In this document: in pieces, positions 18,560 to 27,693 of the stretch
Layout of the letters: each line of letters starts with the position of its first letter
How positions within the stretch are numbered: the stretch's first letter is position 1
DNA from: Lachnospiraceae bacterium
GTDB lineage: Bacteria > Bacillota > Clostridia > Lachnospirales > Lachnospiraceae
Length of the DNA: 64,000 bases
NCBI GenBank assembly: GCA_029054245.1
Contig: JAIDFQ010000071.1
Span: forward strand, 49,038 to 113,037
Direction: 5' to 3'
Made by a program: the position numbers and the translations under genes
Notes under the pieces: model-generated
What the model saw: only the letters and a program-made list of their open reading frames with translations
Told to the model about the DNA's origin: nothing
The model's database searches: none

Positions 18560-20350
18560 TTAACAGTAATGCTGCATCACAATCTGGACCGATTCTCTTC
18601 CCGCATAATAATTAAGGTCAGGATAATACGCCATACCAATCACAGCATCCCCGATACGGATGCCGCTTTCATATAAGCTTCTCACCGTGTGCGCACCACA
18701 CTTCTCCTGTAAAAAGTCATCGAATGCTTCCAAATCACCAAAGTAAATCATTTCATAACATATACCGTTTTCATCGGCAATTTTATATTTTCCAACATTT
18801 TTGTTTTTTCCCATCTTTCTGCCGGAAAGAAGGCTGATATCCTTCCTTGCAAAAAGGGGTTTGGGATTTCCCACGCCAAACGGCTCCAACAAGGACAATT
18901 CCTTGATGAAATTCCGGTCTGCATAGGCAAGGGGCAAGGGCACATCAATATGTACGATTTCTTCAAAATCTTCCTCTGTAAGGCGGCAGTTTTCATTCAA
19001 CGCTTTCCTGAATGTCTCCACATCCGCCTCTCCCCGCAGGGAAAGCCCCGCTGCCATCTTATGCCCACCGTATCGGGTAAACAGTTCTTTGCAGGCATTC
19101 ATCTCCTCATACATGTTGTAAGCCTCGATGGAACGTCCACTTCCCTTTACGCCTTCCTCGCCCTTCGTCAGCACAAAAGCCGGTTTCCCATACTTTTCTC
19201 TGACCTTTCCAGCAATAATGCCTGCCAGACTTTCATGACAGTCCGGTAGATAAACTACCAGCACCCTGTCTCCGCTGGCTTTCGTTTCTTCCACCTGGGC
19301 TATCGCTTCCTTCACCCCTGCCTCTGTCATTTGTTTGCGGCTGTCATTCAGACTCTTTAAATCACCAGCAATCGTCACCGCATTTTTCCAGTCTTTCTCC
19401 TCAAAAAGAGCTAATGCCCGCTTTGCCGTATCCAGCCTTCCCGTGGCATTCATACAAGGACCAATGATGAAACCCGCATGATAAGGCGACAATTCCTTAT
19501 CCTCGATTCCATTGACCATAAGCAGCGCTTTCAGCCCGGCATTTTTCGTCTTCGCCATAAGAGAAAGCCCCTTTTTGACAATAATCCTGTTTTCATCTTT
19601 CAGTTCCATTACATCGCAGACTGTGGCAAGTGCACCAAAGGAAAGCATCTCATCCATCAATGTCTTATATCCCGCAGGATCTGCCTCTTTAGACCCATCC
19701 ATTAAGAGCATGGACTGTACCAGCTTGGCGGCTACCACCGCGCCGCAAATCTGCTTAAAAGGATAACCACATGCCTGCTGTTTGGGATCTACCACGGCAT
19801 CTGCCTCTGGGAGTAGATAATTTCTTTCTTCCCCGTTCTCTTCAAAGGGCACCTCATGGTGATCCGTCACTACCACCGTCATCCCCATATGCTTCGCCTT
19901 CTGAATCGGCTCAGCCGCTGCAATGCCATTGTCACAGGTGATGATGGTATCGATGCCATCCTCTACGGCATCCTCAATCAGACTCTCATTCAGCCCGTAA
20001 CCATCCTTTATCCTGTGGGGAATGACGGTATCCGCCTTCCCTGCAAGCGCACGGATTCCTGTAAGAAGAATGTAGGTGGCACAAATACCGTCCACATCAT
20101 AATCTCCAATGATCCTAATGGGCTTTCCCTCCCGGATTTTTTTTAGGATCAATCCTGCTGCCCGTTCCATATCCTTCATCAGAAAAGGAGAATGAAGATC
20201 TTCCAAACCGCCGTGCAGAAACTTTTCAATCTCCGTATCCCCCACAATATCCCTATTTCTCATAATCCTCGCCAATACCGGCGTAATATGATATTTCTTT
20301 GCTATTTCATCAAAATCTGCCTTCTTGGCAGCTACCATCCACTTTGCCAT
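18560..20350 (-). CDS. recJ: Single-stranded DNA exonuclease RecJ
   Basis: 5'-3' single-strand DNA exonuclease for recombination and mismatch repair. The 596-residue protein has the DHH phosphoesterase motifs GDYDVDGICA, TCDNGIAA and VVTDHHEVP, then the DHHA1 domain with GGHKMAAGLS and a C-terminal OB fold. I choose ATG 20350 rather than 20371 because AGGAG (20356-20360) lies 5 nt before it and no ribosome binding site precedes the other. It is separated from secDF by a terminator, so it likely has its own promoter in the short gap. Confidence 0.94.
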   Translation of the reverse strand: MAKWMVAAKKADFDEIAKKYHITPVLARIMRNRDIVGDTEIEKFLHGGLEDLHSPFLMKDMERAAGLILKKIREGKPIRIIGDYDVDGICATYILLTGIRALAGKADTVIPHRIKDGYGLNESLIEDAVEDGIDTIITCDNGIAAAEPIQKAKHMGMTVVVTDHHEVPFEENGEERNYLLPEADAVVDPKQQACGYPFKQICGAVVAAKLVQSMLLMDGSKEADPAGYKTLMDEMLSFGALATVCDVMELKDENRIIVKKGLSLMAKTKNAGLKALLMVNGIEDKELSPYHAGFIIGPCMNATGRLDTAKRALALFEEKDWKNAVTIAGDLKSLNDSRKQMTEAGVKEAIAQVEETKASGDRVLVVYLPDCHESLAGIIAGKVREKYGKPAFVLTKGEEGVKGSGRSIEAYNMYEEMNACKELFTRYGGHKMAAGLSLRGEADVETFRKALNENCRLTEEDFEEIVHIDVPLPLAYADRNFIKELSLLEPFGVGNPKPLFARKDISLLSGRKMGKNKNVGKYKIADENGICYEMIYFGDLEAFDDFLQEKCGAHTVRSLYESGIRIGDAVIGMAYYPDLNYYAGRESVQIVMQHYC

Positions 20351-20396
20351 ATCTTCTCCTAATTCAGCCATTTGTCATATCTTTTCCCTTAAGACT

Positions 20397-20429
20397 CAAA
20401 CGCTGTCACGCTTCGCGTGCCAGTGTTTG
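20397..20429 (-). other. Hairpin in the recJ leader
   Basis: A 15-bp imperfect stem with a 3-nt loop (CAAACRCTG...GCGTG type arms) follows the secDF terminator and precedes recJ. It is not followed by a T-run. It may be part of a tandem termination region or the recJ leader; no function can be assigned. Confidence 0.4.
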
Positions 20430-20466
20430 AATAAAAATAAGCGTCCCGGCTCACCCGGAACGCTTA
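20430..20466 (-). terminator. Intrinsic terminator after secDF
   Basis: Minus-strand stem AAGCGTTCCGG / CCGGGACGCTT (11 bp with one G-U pair) and a short loop, followed immediately by ATTTTTATT. It begins 15 bp after the secDF stop codon. Confidence 0.85.
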
Positions 20467-20480
20467 TATGCTCATCGGTG

Positions 20481-22736
20481 TTAAGCAGCCGACTTCTGCG
20501 GAAATACCTTACGAAGCACCAGATACAAAGCGCCTGTAATGCATATAGATGAGTAAGTACCACAGAGGATACCCGCCATCAACGGCAGCGCAAATTCTTT
20601 TACGGAAGATACGCCGAATACATATAGCGCTGCAACCATGATGAAAGTTGTAAGAGAAGTAAAAATACTTCTGGAAAGGGTCTGGGTAATACTTGCATTT
20701 ACCATATCATCCAAAGATTCTTTTCTTCCCATATTGTTCATATTCTCACGAATACGGTCAAAGATAACGATCGTCGCATTAATGGAATAACCTACAATGG
20801 TCAGCATACATGCAATAAATGTATTTCCTACAGATACCCTCACAATCGCATAGAACGCCAGCACCACCAGCACATCATGAATCAGTGCGATGACAGAGCT
20901 TGCCCCAAAACGGATATCCTTAAATCTAAGCCAGATGTACAAAAGCATACACAGTGCAGCCACGATAACTGCCAAAATGGCATCTGTTTTCATCTCGCTG
21001 CTGACCGTAGAACTAATGGTCTCTGTAGTGATCTTGTCCGCATCCACTGCAAACTGTTCCACCATCACTGTCTTAAAGGTTTCCCTCTCCTGTGTCGTCA
21101 AGGTACGTGTCTTGAAAATAACCTCACAAGTTCCCTCAATCTTTTGTGTCTGCACATTTCCATCACCTGTGATTTCTTCAATCAGAGGAACCACCTGTGC
21201 ATCAATATCCGTAAGCGCCATATCATCATTAAAAGTCACATTGGTTGACGTTCCGCCCACAAACTCAAGACTATAATTCAATACACCGCTTCCCTTTGCA
21301 CTATTGACGCCCATAAACACAAAGCCTGCCACAATCATGGCAATAGAAATTCCAAAGAAGATTGTCCTTTTGGAAGTAAAGTTGATTGGCTTTTTCTCTT
21401 TTGCAACACCATACAGCTTCACGCTCTGCAAACCAATGGCATAAAATGACTTCATCAGCAGTCTTGTCACTACCATCGCTGTGAACATGGAAAGAATGAT
21501 ACCTAATGCAAGCGTTGCTGCAAATCCTTTAATCGTACCAGAGCCTAAGATGCCCAGCACTGCTGCCGCAATCAATGTCGTAATATTTCCATCCAAAATG
21601 GCGGAAGTTGCTTTCTTATAACCTGTATTAATCGCTTCTTTCACAGACTTACCCCTAGCAAGTTCTTCTCTGATACGGGCAAAAATAATGACATTTGCAT
21701 CCACCGCCATACCGATAGAAAGAATGATACCTGCAATACCCGGCAAAGTCAGCGTAATCTCAAATGCATCCAGCAGAATGACAATCAGTTCCACATAAAG
21801 CGCCAGTGCAAGGCTGGCTGCAGCACCAGATAAATAATAAACTGCAATCATAAAAACTACGATAATCGCAAAGCCCACTGCCGCTGCCTTGATGCTGGTA
21901 GAAATCGCTTCCTCTCCTAGCTGTGCACCTACAATCTTGGAGTGAAGTTCTTCCAATTCCAGCTTAAGACCGCCGATACGGATAGTTGAAGCAAGCTGCT
22001 GTGCCTCTTCATAGGTGAAGCTTCCTGAAATCTGTGCCTGTCCATCATTGATGGATGCATTTACATTGGGAGCGCTGATGATTTCTCCATCATAGTAAAT
22101 TGCTATTGATTCACCATTCTGATATGCCTTAGCTGTTGCCTCTGCAAATTTTGTTGTTCCTTCATCTGTCATGCTTAAGTCTACGACAAACTGGCTGTTT
22201 TGCATATTATCTGTGATGGAACGCGCCTGCGCGTTCTTTACATCTGTTCCTACAAGTACGATGGAACCGTCCTTTTGTAGTTCCTCAATGGTCTTATTCA
22301 TGGAATAAACCATTTTCCCAGCCTCGTCCATACCAATTGCCTGATAATTCAGATTTCCTTCCGAATCATACTCTGCAATAAAATACAGAGAGCCCGGTTT
22401 TCCAAGATCCTCCAAAATCGCATTGGCATCTGACACACCGGGAATCTCAATGTTAATTCGGTCCGCGCCTTCCTGATATACCACTGCCTCTGTGCTGTAT
22501 CCTTCCACACGTTTCTGCAGCTTGTAGATCGTGTCTGCCATATCCTCAGCGCTGGGATCCTCCTCCCCCACTGCCTGATAGGTGATGCTGACACCTCCCT
22601 CTAAGTCAAGACCGAGATTGATGCTGGCTGCCGAACCGGAGCCGTCCGCCCCAATCCCTACTGCTGCGGTATATCCAAAACCGCCAAGAAGCAGTAAAAA
22701 TACCAGCAAAATAACAATTGCTTTACTCTTCTTCAT
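20481..22736 (-). CDS. secDF: Protein translocase subunit SecDF (fused)
   Basis: Proton-driven accessory subunit that pulls secreted proteins out of the Sec channel. The 751-residue protein fuses SecD (N-terminal helix, large periplasmic-type P1 domain beginning LDLEGGVSITYQ, then membrane helices up to about 460) and SecF (second half, with LEFVGGTSTNV and the IVGYSINATIVIFDRIREN signature). The ATG at 22736 follows AAGGAG by 9 nt and lies inside the end of scfB, so the two genes overlap by 14 bp and are likely translated together. Known SCIFF loci in Clostridia often sit beside Sec components. Confidence 0.93.
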   Translation of the reverse strand: MKKSKAIVILLVFLLLLGGFGYTAAVGIGADGSGSAASINLGLDLEGGVSITYQAVGEEDPSAEDMADTIYKLQKRVEGYSTEAVVYQEGADRINIEIPGVSDANAILEDLGKPGSLYFIAEYDSEGNLNYQAIGMDEAGKMVYSMNKTIEELQKDGSIVLVGTDVKNAQARSITDNMQNSQFVVDLSMTDEGTTKFAEATAKAYQNGESIAIYYDGEIISAPNVNASINDGQAQISGSFTYEEAQQLASTIRIGGLKLELEELHSKIVGAQLGEEAISTSIKAAAVGFAIIVVFMIAVYYLSGAAASLALALYVELIVILLDAFEITLTLPGIAGIILSIGMAVDANVIIFARIREELARGKSVKEAINTGYKKATSAILDGNITTLIAAAVLGILGSGTIKGFAATLALGIILSMFTAMVVTRLLMKSFYAIGLQSVKLYGVAKEKKPINFTSKRTIFFGISIAMIVAGFVFMGVNSAKGSGVLNYSLEFVGGTSTNVTFNDDMALTDIDAQVVPLIEEITGDGNVQTQKIEGTCEVIFKTRTLTTQERETFKTVMVEQFAVDADKITTETISSTVSSEMKTDAILAVIVAALCMLLYIWLRFKDIRFGASSVIALIHDVLVVLAFYAIVRVSVGNTFIACMLTIVGYSINATIVIFDRIRENMNNMGRKESLDDMVNASITQTLSRSIFTSLTTFIMVAALYVFGVSSVKEFALPLMAGILCGTYSSICITGALYLVLRKVFPQKSAA

Positions 22737-24132
22737 CACTTTCTTCTCCTTCTGAGTCGGCAAGCGCCGCTTTTATCATAATTGCGCATTCAATGCGCTT
22801 TCTTTGCAATTCACATCCCAAATCATAAGCATCATTAATATGTCCATGGAAATTGTAAGAATTTGCCGCACATCCACCGCTGCAGTAAAACTTTGCAAAA
22901 CAGTTTCTGCACTTTTCCTTTGCATACACGTTGCAGGTCTTAAATTCATCCCTTATATCCGTCTTTGTGATGCCCTCGTCCACATTTCCCATAAGGAATT
23001 CTTCCTTCCCCACAAACTGGTGGCAGGGATACAAATCTCCCCATGGCGTAACTGCCAAGTATTCCGTTCCCGAACCACAGCCCGAGAGTCTCTTTGCGAC
23101 ACAGGGTCCACCCTCCAAGTCTATCATAAAATGGAAAAAATTAACACCTTTTCCTTCTTTTCTTCTATTTATAAGCTCCACAGCAAGCCTGTCATACTCC
23201 GCAAGCAGTGCCGGAATGTCTTCCTCCCTAAGCGCATAATCATCCGACGGCTCCGCCACTACCGGCTCCACCGAAATCTGTTTAAATCCTAAATCAGCCA
23301 GATGCGCAACATCTTTTGCAAAATCCAGATTATTTCTGGTAAAGGTGCCGCGCACATAATAATTCATCTGCTCTCTGCTCTCTGCCACCTTCTTAAACTT
23401 GGGAACAATGGTATCATAGCTTCCCTGACCGCCTCTATAAGGCCGCATCAAGTCATTGATTTCCTTTCTTCCGTCAATGCTTAAAACGATGTTGGACATC
23501 TCTTTATTGGCAAATTCCATAATCTCATCATTTAGCAGAATGCCGTTTGTGGTAAGCGTAAAGCGGAATTTCTTGTGATTAGGTTCCTCCAGACTCCTGC
23601 CATAAGCCACCAGGTCCTTTACTACCTGCCAATTCATAAGCGGTTCCCCGCCAAAGAAATCCACTTCAAGATTGACACGGTTCCCCGAATTCTTAACCAA
23701 AAAGTCCAGCGCCTTTTTCCCCACCTCATAACTCATAAGCGCCCTTTTGCCATGGTATTCCCCTTCTTCCGCAAAACAATACCGGCAGGCAAGATTGCAG
23801 TCATGGGCAATATGCAGGCACAATGCCTTAACCACCGTCTCTCTTTTCTTAAAATCTATGATATAATTCTCGTAAATATCGGGAGCAAAAAGCATCCCAG
23901 CTTCCTTTAGTTCCAGAATCTGTAAAAATGCGTCCTTTACATCATCAGGCAAATGTCTGTCCTTAAGTTCTTCCAAACAGACATTCTGCACTTCCTCATT
24001 GCTTCTGCCCTCTTCAAAAGCCTTCTCCACAAGGGGAATCAAATCATATACCACATCATCCACCACGTGTACCGATCCGCTGTTCACGTCAAGGACAATA
24101 TTATAACCATTATTTTTATATTGATGTACCAC
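22723..24132 (-). CDS. scfB: SCIFF peptide radical SAM maturase ScfB
   Basis: Radical SAM-SPASM enzyme that installs thioether crosslinks in the SCIFF (ranthipeptide) precursor. The 469-residue protein has an N-terminal leader-binding domain (VLDVNSGSVHVVDDVVYDL), the cluster motif C112-x3-C116-x2-C119 (DCNLACRYCF), and a C-terminal SPASM region with many cysteines (CGSGTEYLAVTPWG, then KCRNCFAKFYCSGGCA). I place the start at GTG 24132, 8 nt after AAGGA; the longer frame to 24198 has no signal and the MVHQYKNNGYNIVLDV start is usual. scfA lies 84 bp upstream on the same strand. Confidence 0.93.
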   Translation of the reverse strand: MVHQYKNNGYNIVLDVNSGSVHVVDDVVYDLIPLVEKAFEEGRSNEEVQNVCLEELKDRHLPDDVKDAFLQILELKEAGMLFAPDIYENYIIDFKKRETVVKALCLHIAHDCNLACRYCFAEEGEYHGKRALMSYEVGKKALDFLVKNSGNRVNLEVDFFGGEPLMNWQVVKDLVAYGRSLEEPNHKKFRFTLTTNGILLNDEIMEFANKEMSNIVLSIDGRKEINDLMRPYRGGQGSYDTIVPKFKKVAESREQMNYYVRGTFTRNNLDFAKDVAHLADLGFKQISVEPVVAEPSDDYALREEDIPALLAEYDRLAVELINRRKEGKGVNFFHFMIDLEGGPCVAKRLSGCGSGTEYLAVTPWGDLYPCHQFVGKEEFLMGNVDEGITKTDIRDEFKTCNVYAKEKCRNCFAKFYCSGGCAANSYNFHGHINDAYDLGCELQRKRIECAIMIKAALADSEGEESDEEE

Positions 24133-24216
24133 TTCTCTTATCCTTCCATTTTGCACAACACACAATAAGCAGCGACGCCTGCCGCTGCTTACATTCACTA
24201 TCCTATTTTCCGGCGC

Positions 24217-24360
24217 TTATTTAACCTTTTCGCAGCTCTGGTTTCCTACTGTACAGGAAGTCTTACAAGCTGACTGGCAGGAAGTTTGGCACTCTCCGCA
24301 GCCACCTTTCTTCATGGATTCCTTTAAGTCTCTTGTTGCTAATGTTTTAATACGCTTCAT
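24217..24360 (-). CDS. scfA: SCIFF ranthipeptide precursor ScfA
   Basis: Ribosomally made precursor of 47 residues with six cysteines at 21, 24, 28, 32, 36 and 43 in the second half, the six-Cys-in-forty-five-residues pattern. The leader (MKRIKTLATRDLKESMKKGG) is the conserved recognition part. ScfB links Cys side chains to neighbouring residues, here probably the Thr/Ser-rich core. The ATG at 24360 has AGGAG 8 nt before it; the longer open frame upstream runs into the giant palindrome and is spurious. SCIFF peptides are nearly universal in Clostridia; proposed roles include quorum-type regulation. Confidence 0.93.
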   Translation of the reverse strand: MKRIKTLATRDLKESMKKGGCGECQTSCQSACKTSCTVGNQSCEKVK

Positions 24361-24395
24361 AATCATTTCTCCTTTTGCTGAACCTGTATTTGTAT

Positions 24396-24424
24396 AGTAT
24401 AGCATAGTCGGTGTATTTGGAAAA
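24396..24424 (-). promoter_or_regulatory. Candidate promoter of scfA
   Basis: On the minus strand TATACT (24396-24401) lies 17 bp from a weak -35 TTTTCC (24419-24424), about 35 bp before the scfA ATG. The -10 is good and the -35 poor. Confidence 0.4.
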
Positions 24425-24453
24425 GTATTTTGTGAAAAAAATGTTGTATACCT

Positions 24454-24589
24454 GTAACAGTTCAGCCCGCAAGGACGGCGCAGTAGAGGATAGGAAGCCT
24501 CACAGGCTTTGGTGCGGTCAGCTGCGCGGTCCAAAGCCTGTGAGGCTTCCTATCCTCTACTGCGCCATCCTTGCGGGCTGAACTGTTAC
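24454..24589. repeat. Giant palindrome A (59-bp arms)
   Basis: Two 59-bp arms (24454-24512 and 24531-24589) are exact reverse complements except for one C/A mismatch, around an 18-bp loop containing CAGCTG. It begins 11 bp from the stop of the CBS-domain gene and lies just upstream of the scfA promoter. Read on the minus strand a run of seven T follows about 12 nt later, so it could terminate the CBS gene, but the arms are far longer than any ordinary terminator. Its sequence is unrelated to the other large palindromes in the window. Confidence 0.9.
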
Positions 24590-24600
24590 GTATACCTTAT

Positions 24601-25926
24601 TTATTCGTTGTCTGCTTCTTTTGCCGTCTCTTCTTCTTTTGCAGAGGGGGAAGCATTGCCTGTATCTTCGGTCTCTTTGATTTTTTCGGGAAGGGTCATC
24701 AGGACTTTTACAATGCGGTTCTGATTGATTCCCTGCACTTCTAAGGTAATGTTCTGGGCTGTGGTGATTGTCTCGCCGTCTTCGGGGAGACGGTCCAGAT
24801 TTTCTATGATGAGACCGCCGATGGAGTCATAATCTTCGGAAGAAAGAAGGGTGCCAAGTTCATCATTGATATCGCTCAGCTTCATGCTTCCTTCTACCAG
24901 ATAGACTCTTTCCTCTATCTGCTGGATCAGTTCTTCTTCATCCTCGTCGTACTCGTCACGGATTTCACCTACGATTTCTTCGAGCAGGTCCTCTAAGGTA
25001 ATCATACCTACTGCTGCTCCATATTCGTTTAGCACAAAGGATACATTGACACGCTTTTCACGCATTTCTATCAAAAGATCTGCCGTCTTTTTAAATTCAT
25101 AGGTATAATAGGCCTGGCGCATGATATTTCTGATACTGAATTGTTCTTTGTTCTCCACCAAAATGAAATCCTTTATATTGATAAGACCAATGATGTTATC
25201 TTTATCTTCCTGATAAACAGGGATTCTGGTGTACATGCATTCCTTGAACAGTTCCATGACCTCATCATAACCGGCGTCTACGTTTACCGTCGCCATGTCG
25301 ATTCTGGGTATCATAATATCCTTCGCAACCGCATCGCTGAAGTCAAACACATTATAAATCATCTCTCGCTCTTCAGACTCGATCACACCGTCCTCATGGC
25401 TGACCTCCACATAAGTGCGAAGCTCTGTCTCTGTCATGGCGGTTCTTTTACTCGTATCTATATGTAATAATTTTAAAAGCCCGCTTGACACTTTATCTAC
25501 TAAAAAAATGACCGGCGTCATCACTTTCATAAGTCCGGCTATCATAGATGCGTAAAAAAGCGCCAGTTTTTCCGAATAGACCATGGCTACATTTTTGGGA
25601 ACAATTTCTCCAAAGATCAGAACGAACACGGTCAGCGCGCCAGTTGCAATCCCCACGGAAAGGTGGATCCTGATTGCCAGCGTGGTTGCCAGTGAAGAAG
25701 CGGAGATATTGACGATATTATTTCCTATAAGAATAGCGCTGAGCATCTTGCCATATTTTTCAAGCACATCAAGCGCTGTCTGGGCACGCTTATTCCCGTC
25801 ATCTGCCAGCGTTTTAAGCCGTACCCGGTTCGCTGTGGTAAGCGCTGTCTCCGCAGATGAAAAGAAACCGGATAAACACAGTAGAATCAATAAAGCAAAC
25901 AACTGTATGACACCATCGGTATCCAA
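24601..25926 (-). CDS. CNNM/CorC-family CBS-domain membrane protein (hemolysin C-like)
   Basis: Predicted divalent-cation (Mg or Co) export or homeostasis protein in the membrane. The 441-residue protein has an N-terminal DUF21/CNNM domain of three to four helices (about 1-150, start FALLILLCLSGFFSSAETALT), a pair of CBS domains (about 200-330, MIPRIDMATVNVDAGY and VNVSFVLNEYGAAVG) and a C-terminal CorC_HlyC domain, ending with an acidic tail (about 420-441). The family name 'hemolysin' is historical. Transcribed divergently from the membrane protein at 26091. Confidence 0.92.
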   Translation of the reverse strand: MDTDGVIQLFALLILLCLSGFFSSAETALTTANRVRLKTLADDGNKRAQTALDVLEKYGKMLSAILIGNNIVNISASSLATTLAIRIHLSVGIATGALTVFVLIFGEIVPKNVAMVYSEKLALFYASMIAGLMKVMTPVIFLVDKVSSGLLKLLHIDTSKRTAMTETELRTYVEVSHEDGVIESEEREMIYNVFDFSDAVAKDIMIPRIDMATVNVDAGYDEVMELFKECMYTRIPVYQEDKDNIIGLINIKDFILVENKEQFSIRNIMRQAYYTYEFKKTADLLIEMREKRVNVSFVLNEYGAAVGMITLEDLLEEIVGEIRDEYDEDEEELIQQIEERVYLVEGSMKLSDINDELGTLLSSEDYDSIGGLIIENLDRLPEDGETITTAQNITLEVQGINQNRIVKVLMTLPEKIKETEDTGNASPSAKEEETAKEADNE

Positions 25927-26090
25927 AATAAAATCACTCCTTATTTTATAGTATTGCCCTGCCCCTTAAGGCAGCTTATGCAAATATTACAATATTCGGG
26001 TATTCTCTGTCAAGTTCGTACATATGATTGTAGTATAAAGAATTTGTAAACTCTTTCTAAAGGAATTTCTAGAAAAAGTGGGAGGCTGCC

Positions 26091-26465
26091 ATGTTAAAGA
26101 AACTGAATTTAAGTTCACGCATCACCTTTATCTTAAAATGTCTGCTCATATCCTATCTGCTCACCACCGGGCTGCTGCTTTTACTTTCCCTTATGCTCTA
26201 TCGGTTTGGTCTGTCAGAAAAAATCGTGTCCATCTGTATTATCGGCATCTACATAATCGTCACTTTTCTTGCCGGTTTTCTCGCCGGCAAAAGAGAGGGA
26301 AACCGAAAATTCCTGTGGGGACTGCTCATGGGCGGACTTTATTTTACCATCCTTATCATCGTCTCCCTGATTGTAAATCATGGTATAAAAGATATTTCCG
26401 GAAATTTTTTCACAGTGCTCATGCTATGCTGTGGGAGCGGCATGCTCGGGGGAATGATCAGCTGA
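26091..26465 (+). CDS. TIGR04086-type small membrane protein
   Basis: A 124-residue protein with four hydrophobic helices (about 12-38, 44-65, 75-97 and 105-122) and a short cytoplasmic loop GKREGNRK between helices two and three. It matches the pattern of the TIGR04086 family found in Clostridia and Bacilli, whose function is unknown. A clear GGGAGG lies 5 nt before the ATG. It is one of few plus-strand genes here and converges on the Rpn-like nuclease gene. Confidence 0.8.
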   Translation: MLKKLNLSSRITFILKCLLISYLLTTGLLLLLSLMLYRFGLSEKIVSICIIGIYIIVTFLAGFLAGKREGNRKFLWGLLMGGLYFTILIIVSLIVNHGIKDISGNFFTVLMLCCGSGMLGGMIS

Positions 26466-26555
26466 GATTACAACCTATGCAAAATCTGTGCAGAGAACAA
26501 TTACGAAGCCGTCTGGGCAAGCCTTGGACGGCATTCCCTGCCAGCATAGCTTTTC

Positions 26556-27440
26556 TCATAAATTTCTTTCTGCATATAACTGTTCTCTGTATCCCTGATC
26601 CACAATCCCTTTCTTTAGTTCTTCTTCTTTTCCTTCCTCCAAAAGCATCTTCATTAATTGGACAAGACGCCCTTCTCCTTCTATCTTTCCTTCTATCTTC
26701 CCATCCTCATAAAGCGTCTTTCTCACATATTCCTCATTGTATTCATAAATCGACATGGTTATAACCTCCGCTTTCTGTTCGAGAAGGAATTCCCTTAATA
26801 TATTTCTCTCGATACATTCATTCACTGCTGATTCCACCGCCTGCCTCAATTCCATCACAGTAAGGTTTTGACGTATACAATCCACAAAATAAGCATATCC
26901 ATATAAGGACTGGCATTTACTGAACAGTTCCTGATTATACCCAAAATTGATATTGATAACACGAACAACCATTTCTAAACACCCATCTGCATCATTTTCA
27001 AAGGCGTCCGAAAGCTTCATCGTAAATTCTTCCTTTTTATGATTATGCCCATTGTAAAACACAACATAGTGAGGTGTCGGAATCTTAATCAGTCGGCTGA
27101 CGCTCAAATCCACATCTTTGATCTGCTTTTTGTATAAATCAGCCAGATAAAGAAAACCCCTCAGCGGCATGTTCGGACAGTAACTGGACTGATGCTCATA
27201 TAGGTTCATGCTGCTGTCTATAATAAAAGAAAGATCATTCTTCATTTTAATGAAAATCGCATTTTCAAGGGTATTGACTATAAGTTCTTCCGCATTGCTG
27301 TAGTTTGTGCCATTTAGCCCGTTATAAAGTTCTAAAAGCCGCCTCTTATCCTTAAATAGCAATCGGAAGACCCTGTCCTTATAAGTGTAATACACCGGCA
27401 TGTCTTCTTTTGCCGCCTGGTATTTCGCAAATTCGTCCAT
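26556..27440 (-). CDS. Rpn/PD-(D/E)XK nuclease family protein
   Basis: Predicted nuclease of the Rpn (recombination-promoting, formerly 'transposase_31') type; cellular role unknown. The 294-residue protein has an N-terminal PD-(D/E)XK-like core with FRLLFKDKRRLLELYNGLNGTNY and the catalytic-type segment DLSFIIDSSMNLYEHQSSY, then a helical region and a C-terminal Lys/Glu-rich helix containing the short repeat GKIEGKIEGEG. The ATG at 27440 follows AAAGGAG by 7 nt; the upstream frame to 27482 lacks support. Such genes come in many copies in Lachnospiraceae. The 250 bp upstream hold no gene. Confidence 0.8.
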   Translation of the reverse strand: MDEFAKYQAAKEDMPVYYTYKDRVFRLLFKDKRRLLELYNGLNGTNYSNAEELIVNTLENAIFIKMKNDLSFIIDSSMNLYEHQSSYCPNMPLRGFLYLADLYKKQIKDVDLSVSRLIKIPTPHYVVFYNGHNHKKEEFTMKLSDAFENDADGCLEMVVRVININFGYNQELFSKCQSLYGYAYFVDCIRQNLTVMELRQAVESAVNECIERNILREFLLEQKAEVITMSIYEYNEEYVRKTLYEDGKIEGKIEGEGRLVQLMKMLLEEGKEEELKKGIVDQGYREQLYAERNL

Positions 27441-27693
27441 AAACTTTCTCCTTTCGCCGGACAGGCAAGGAGCCGTCTCCATACGAAATGGCTTGATTTG
27501 TTCCCTGCCTTATGTGATTGATTGATGATTAAAGCAAGGATTCTAAATCAGATGTCAGCACTTGAACGGTGTGCTTCTTAGAAAATCAGATGTGAGAACG
27601 AATTTTCGTTAGAATTTCTATGCTTTGATTTGATTATAGCAAGTTACCTATGGGACGTCAATTGTCCAATTATGAAAATTTGATAAATTAGTT

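Noticed and set aside
24361..24724. Open frames reading through palindrome A on both strands with nearly the same peptide (KACEASYPLLR type)
   Set aside because: They arise because the inverted arms encode the same peptide on opposite strands. There is no ribosome binding site, and the genuine scfA start is at 24360.
26078..26764. 228-codon plus-strand frame overlapping the TIGR04086 gene and the nuclease gene
   Set aside because: It spans two genuine genes in another frame, with Arg/His/Ser-rich composition typical of shadow translation.
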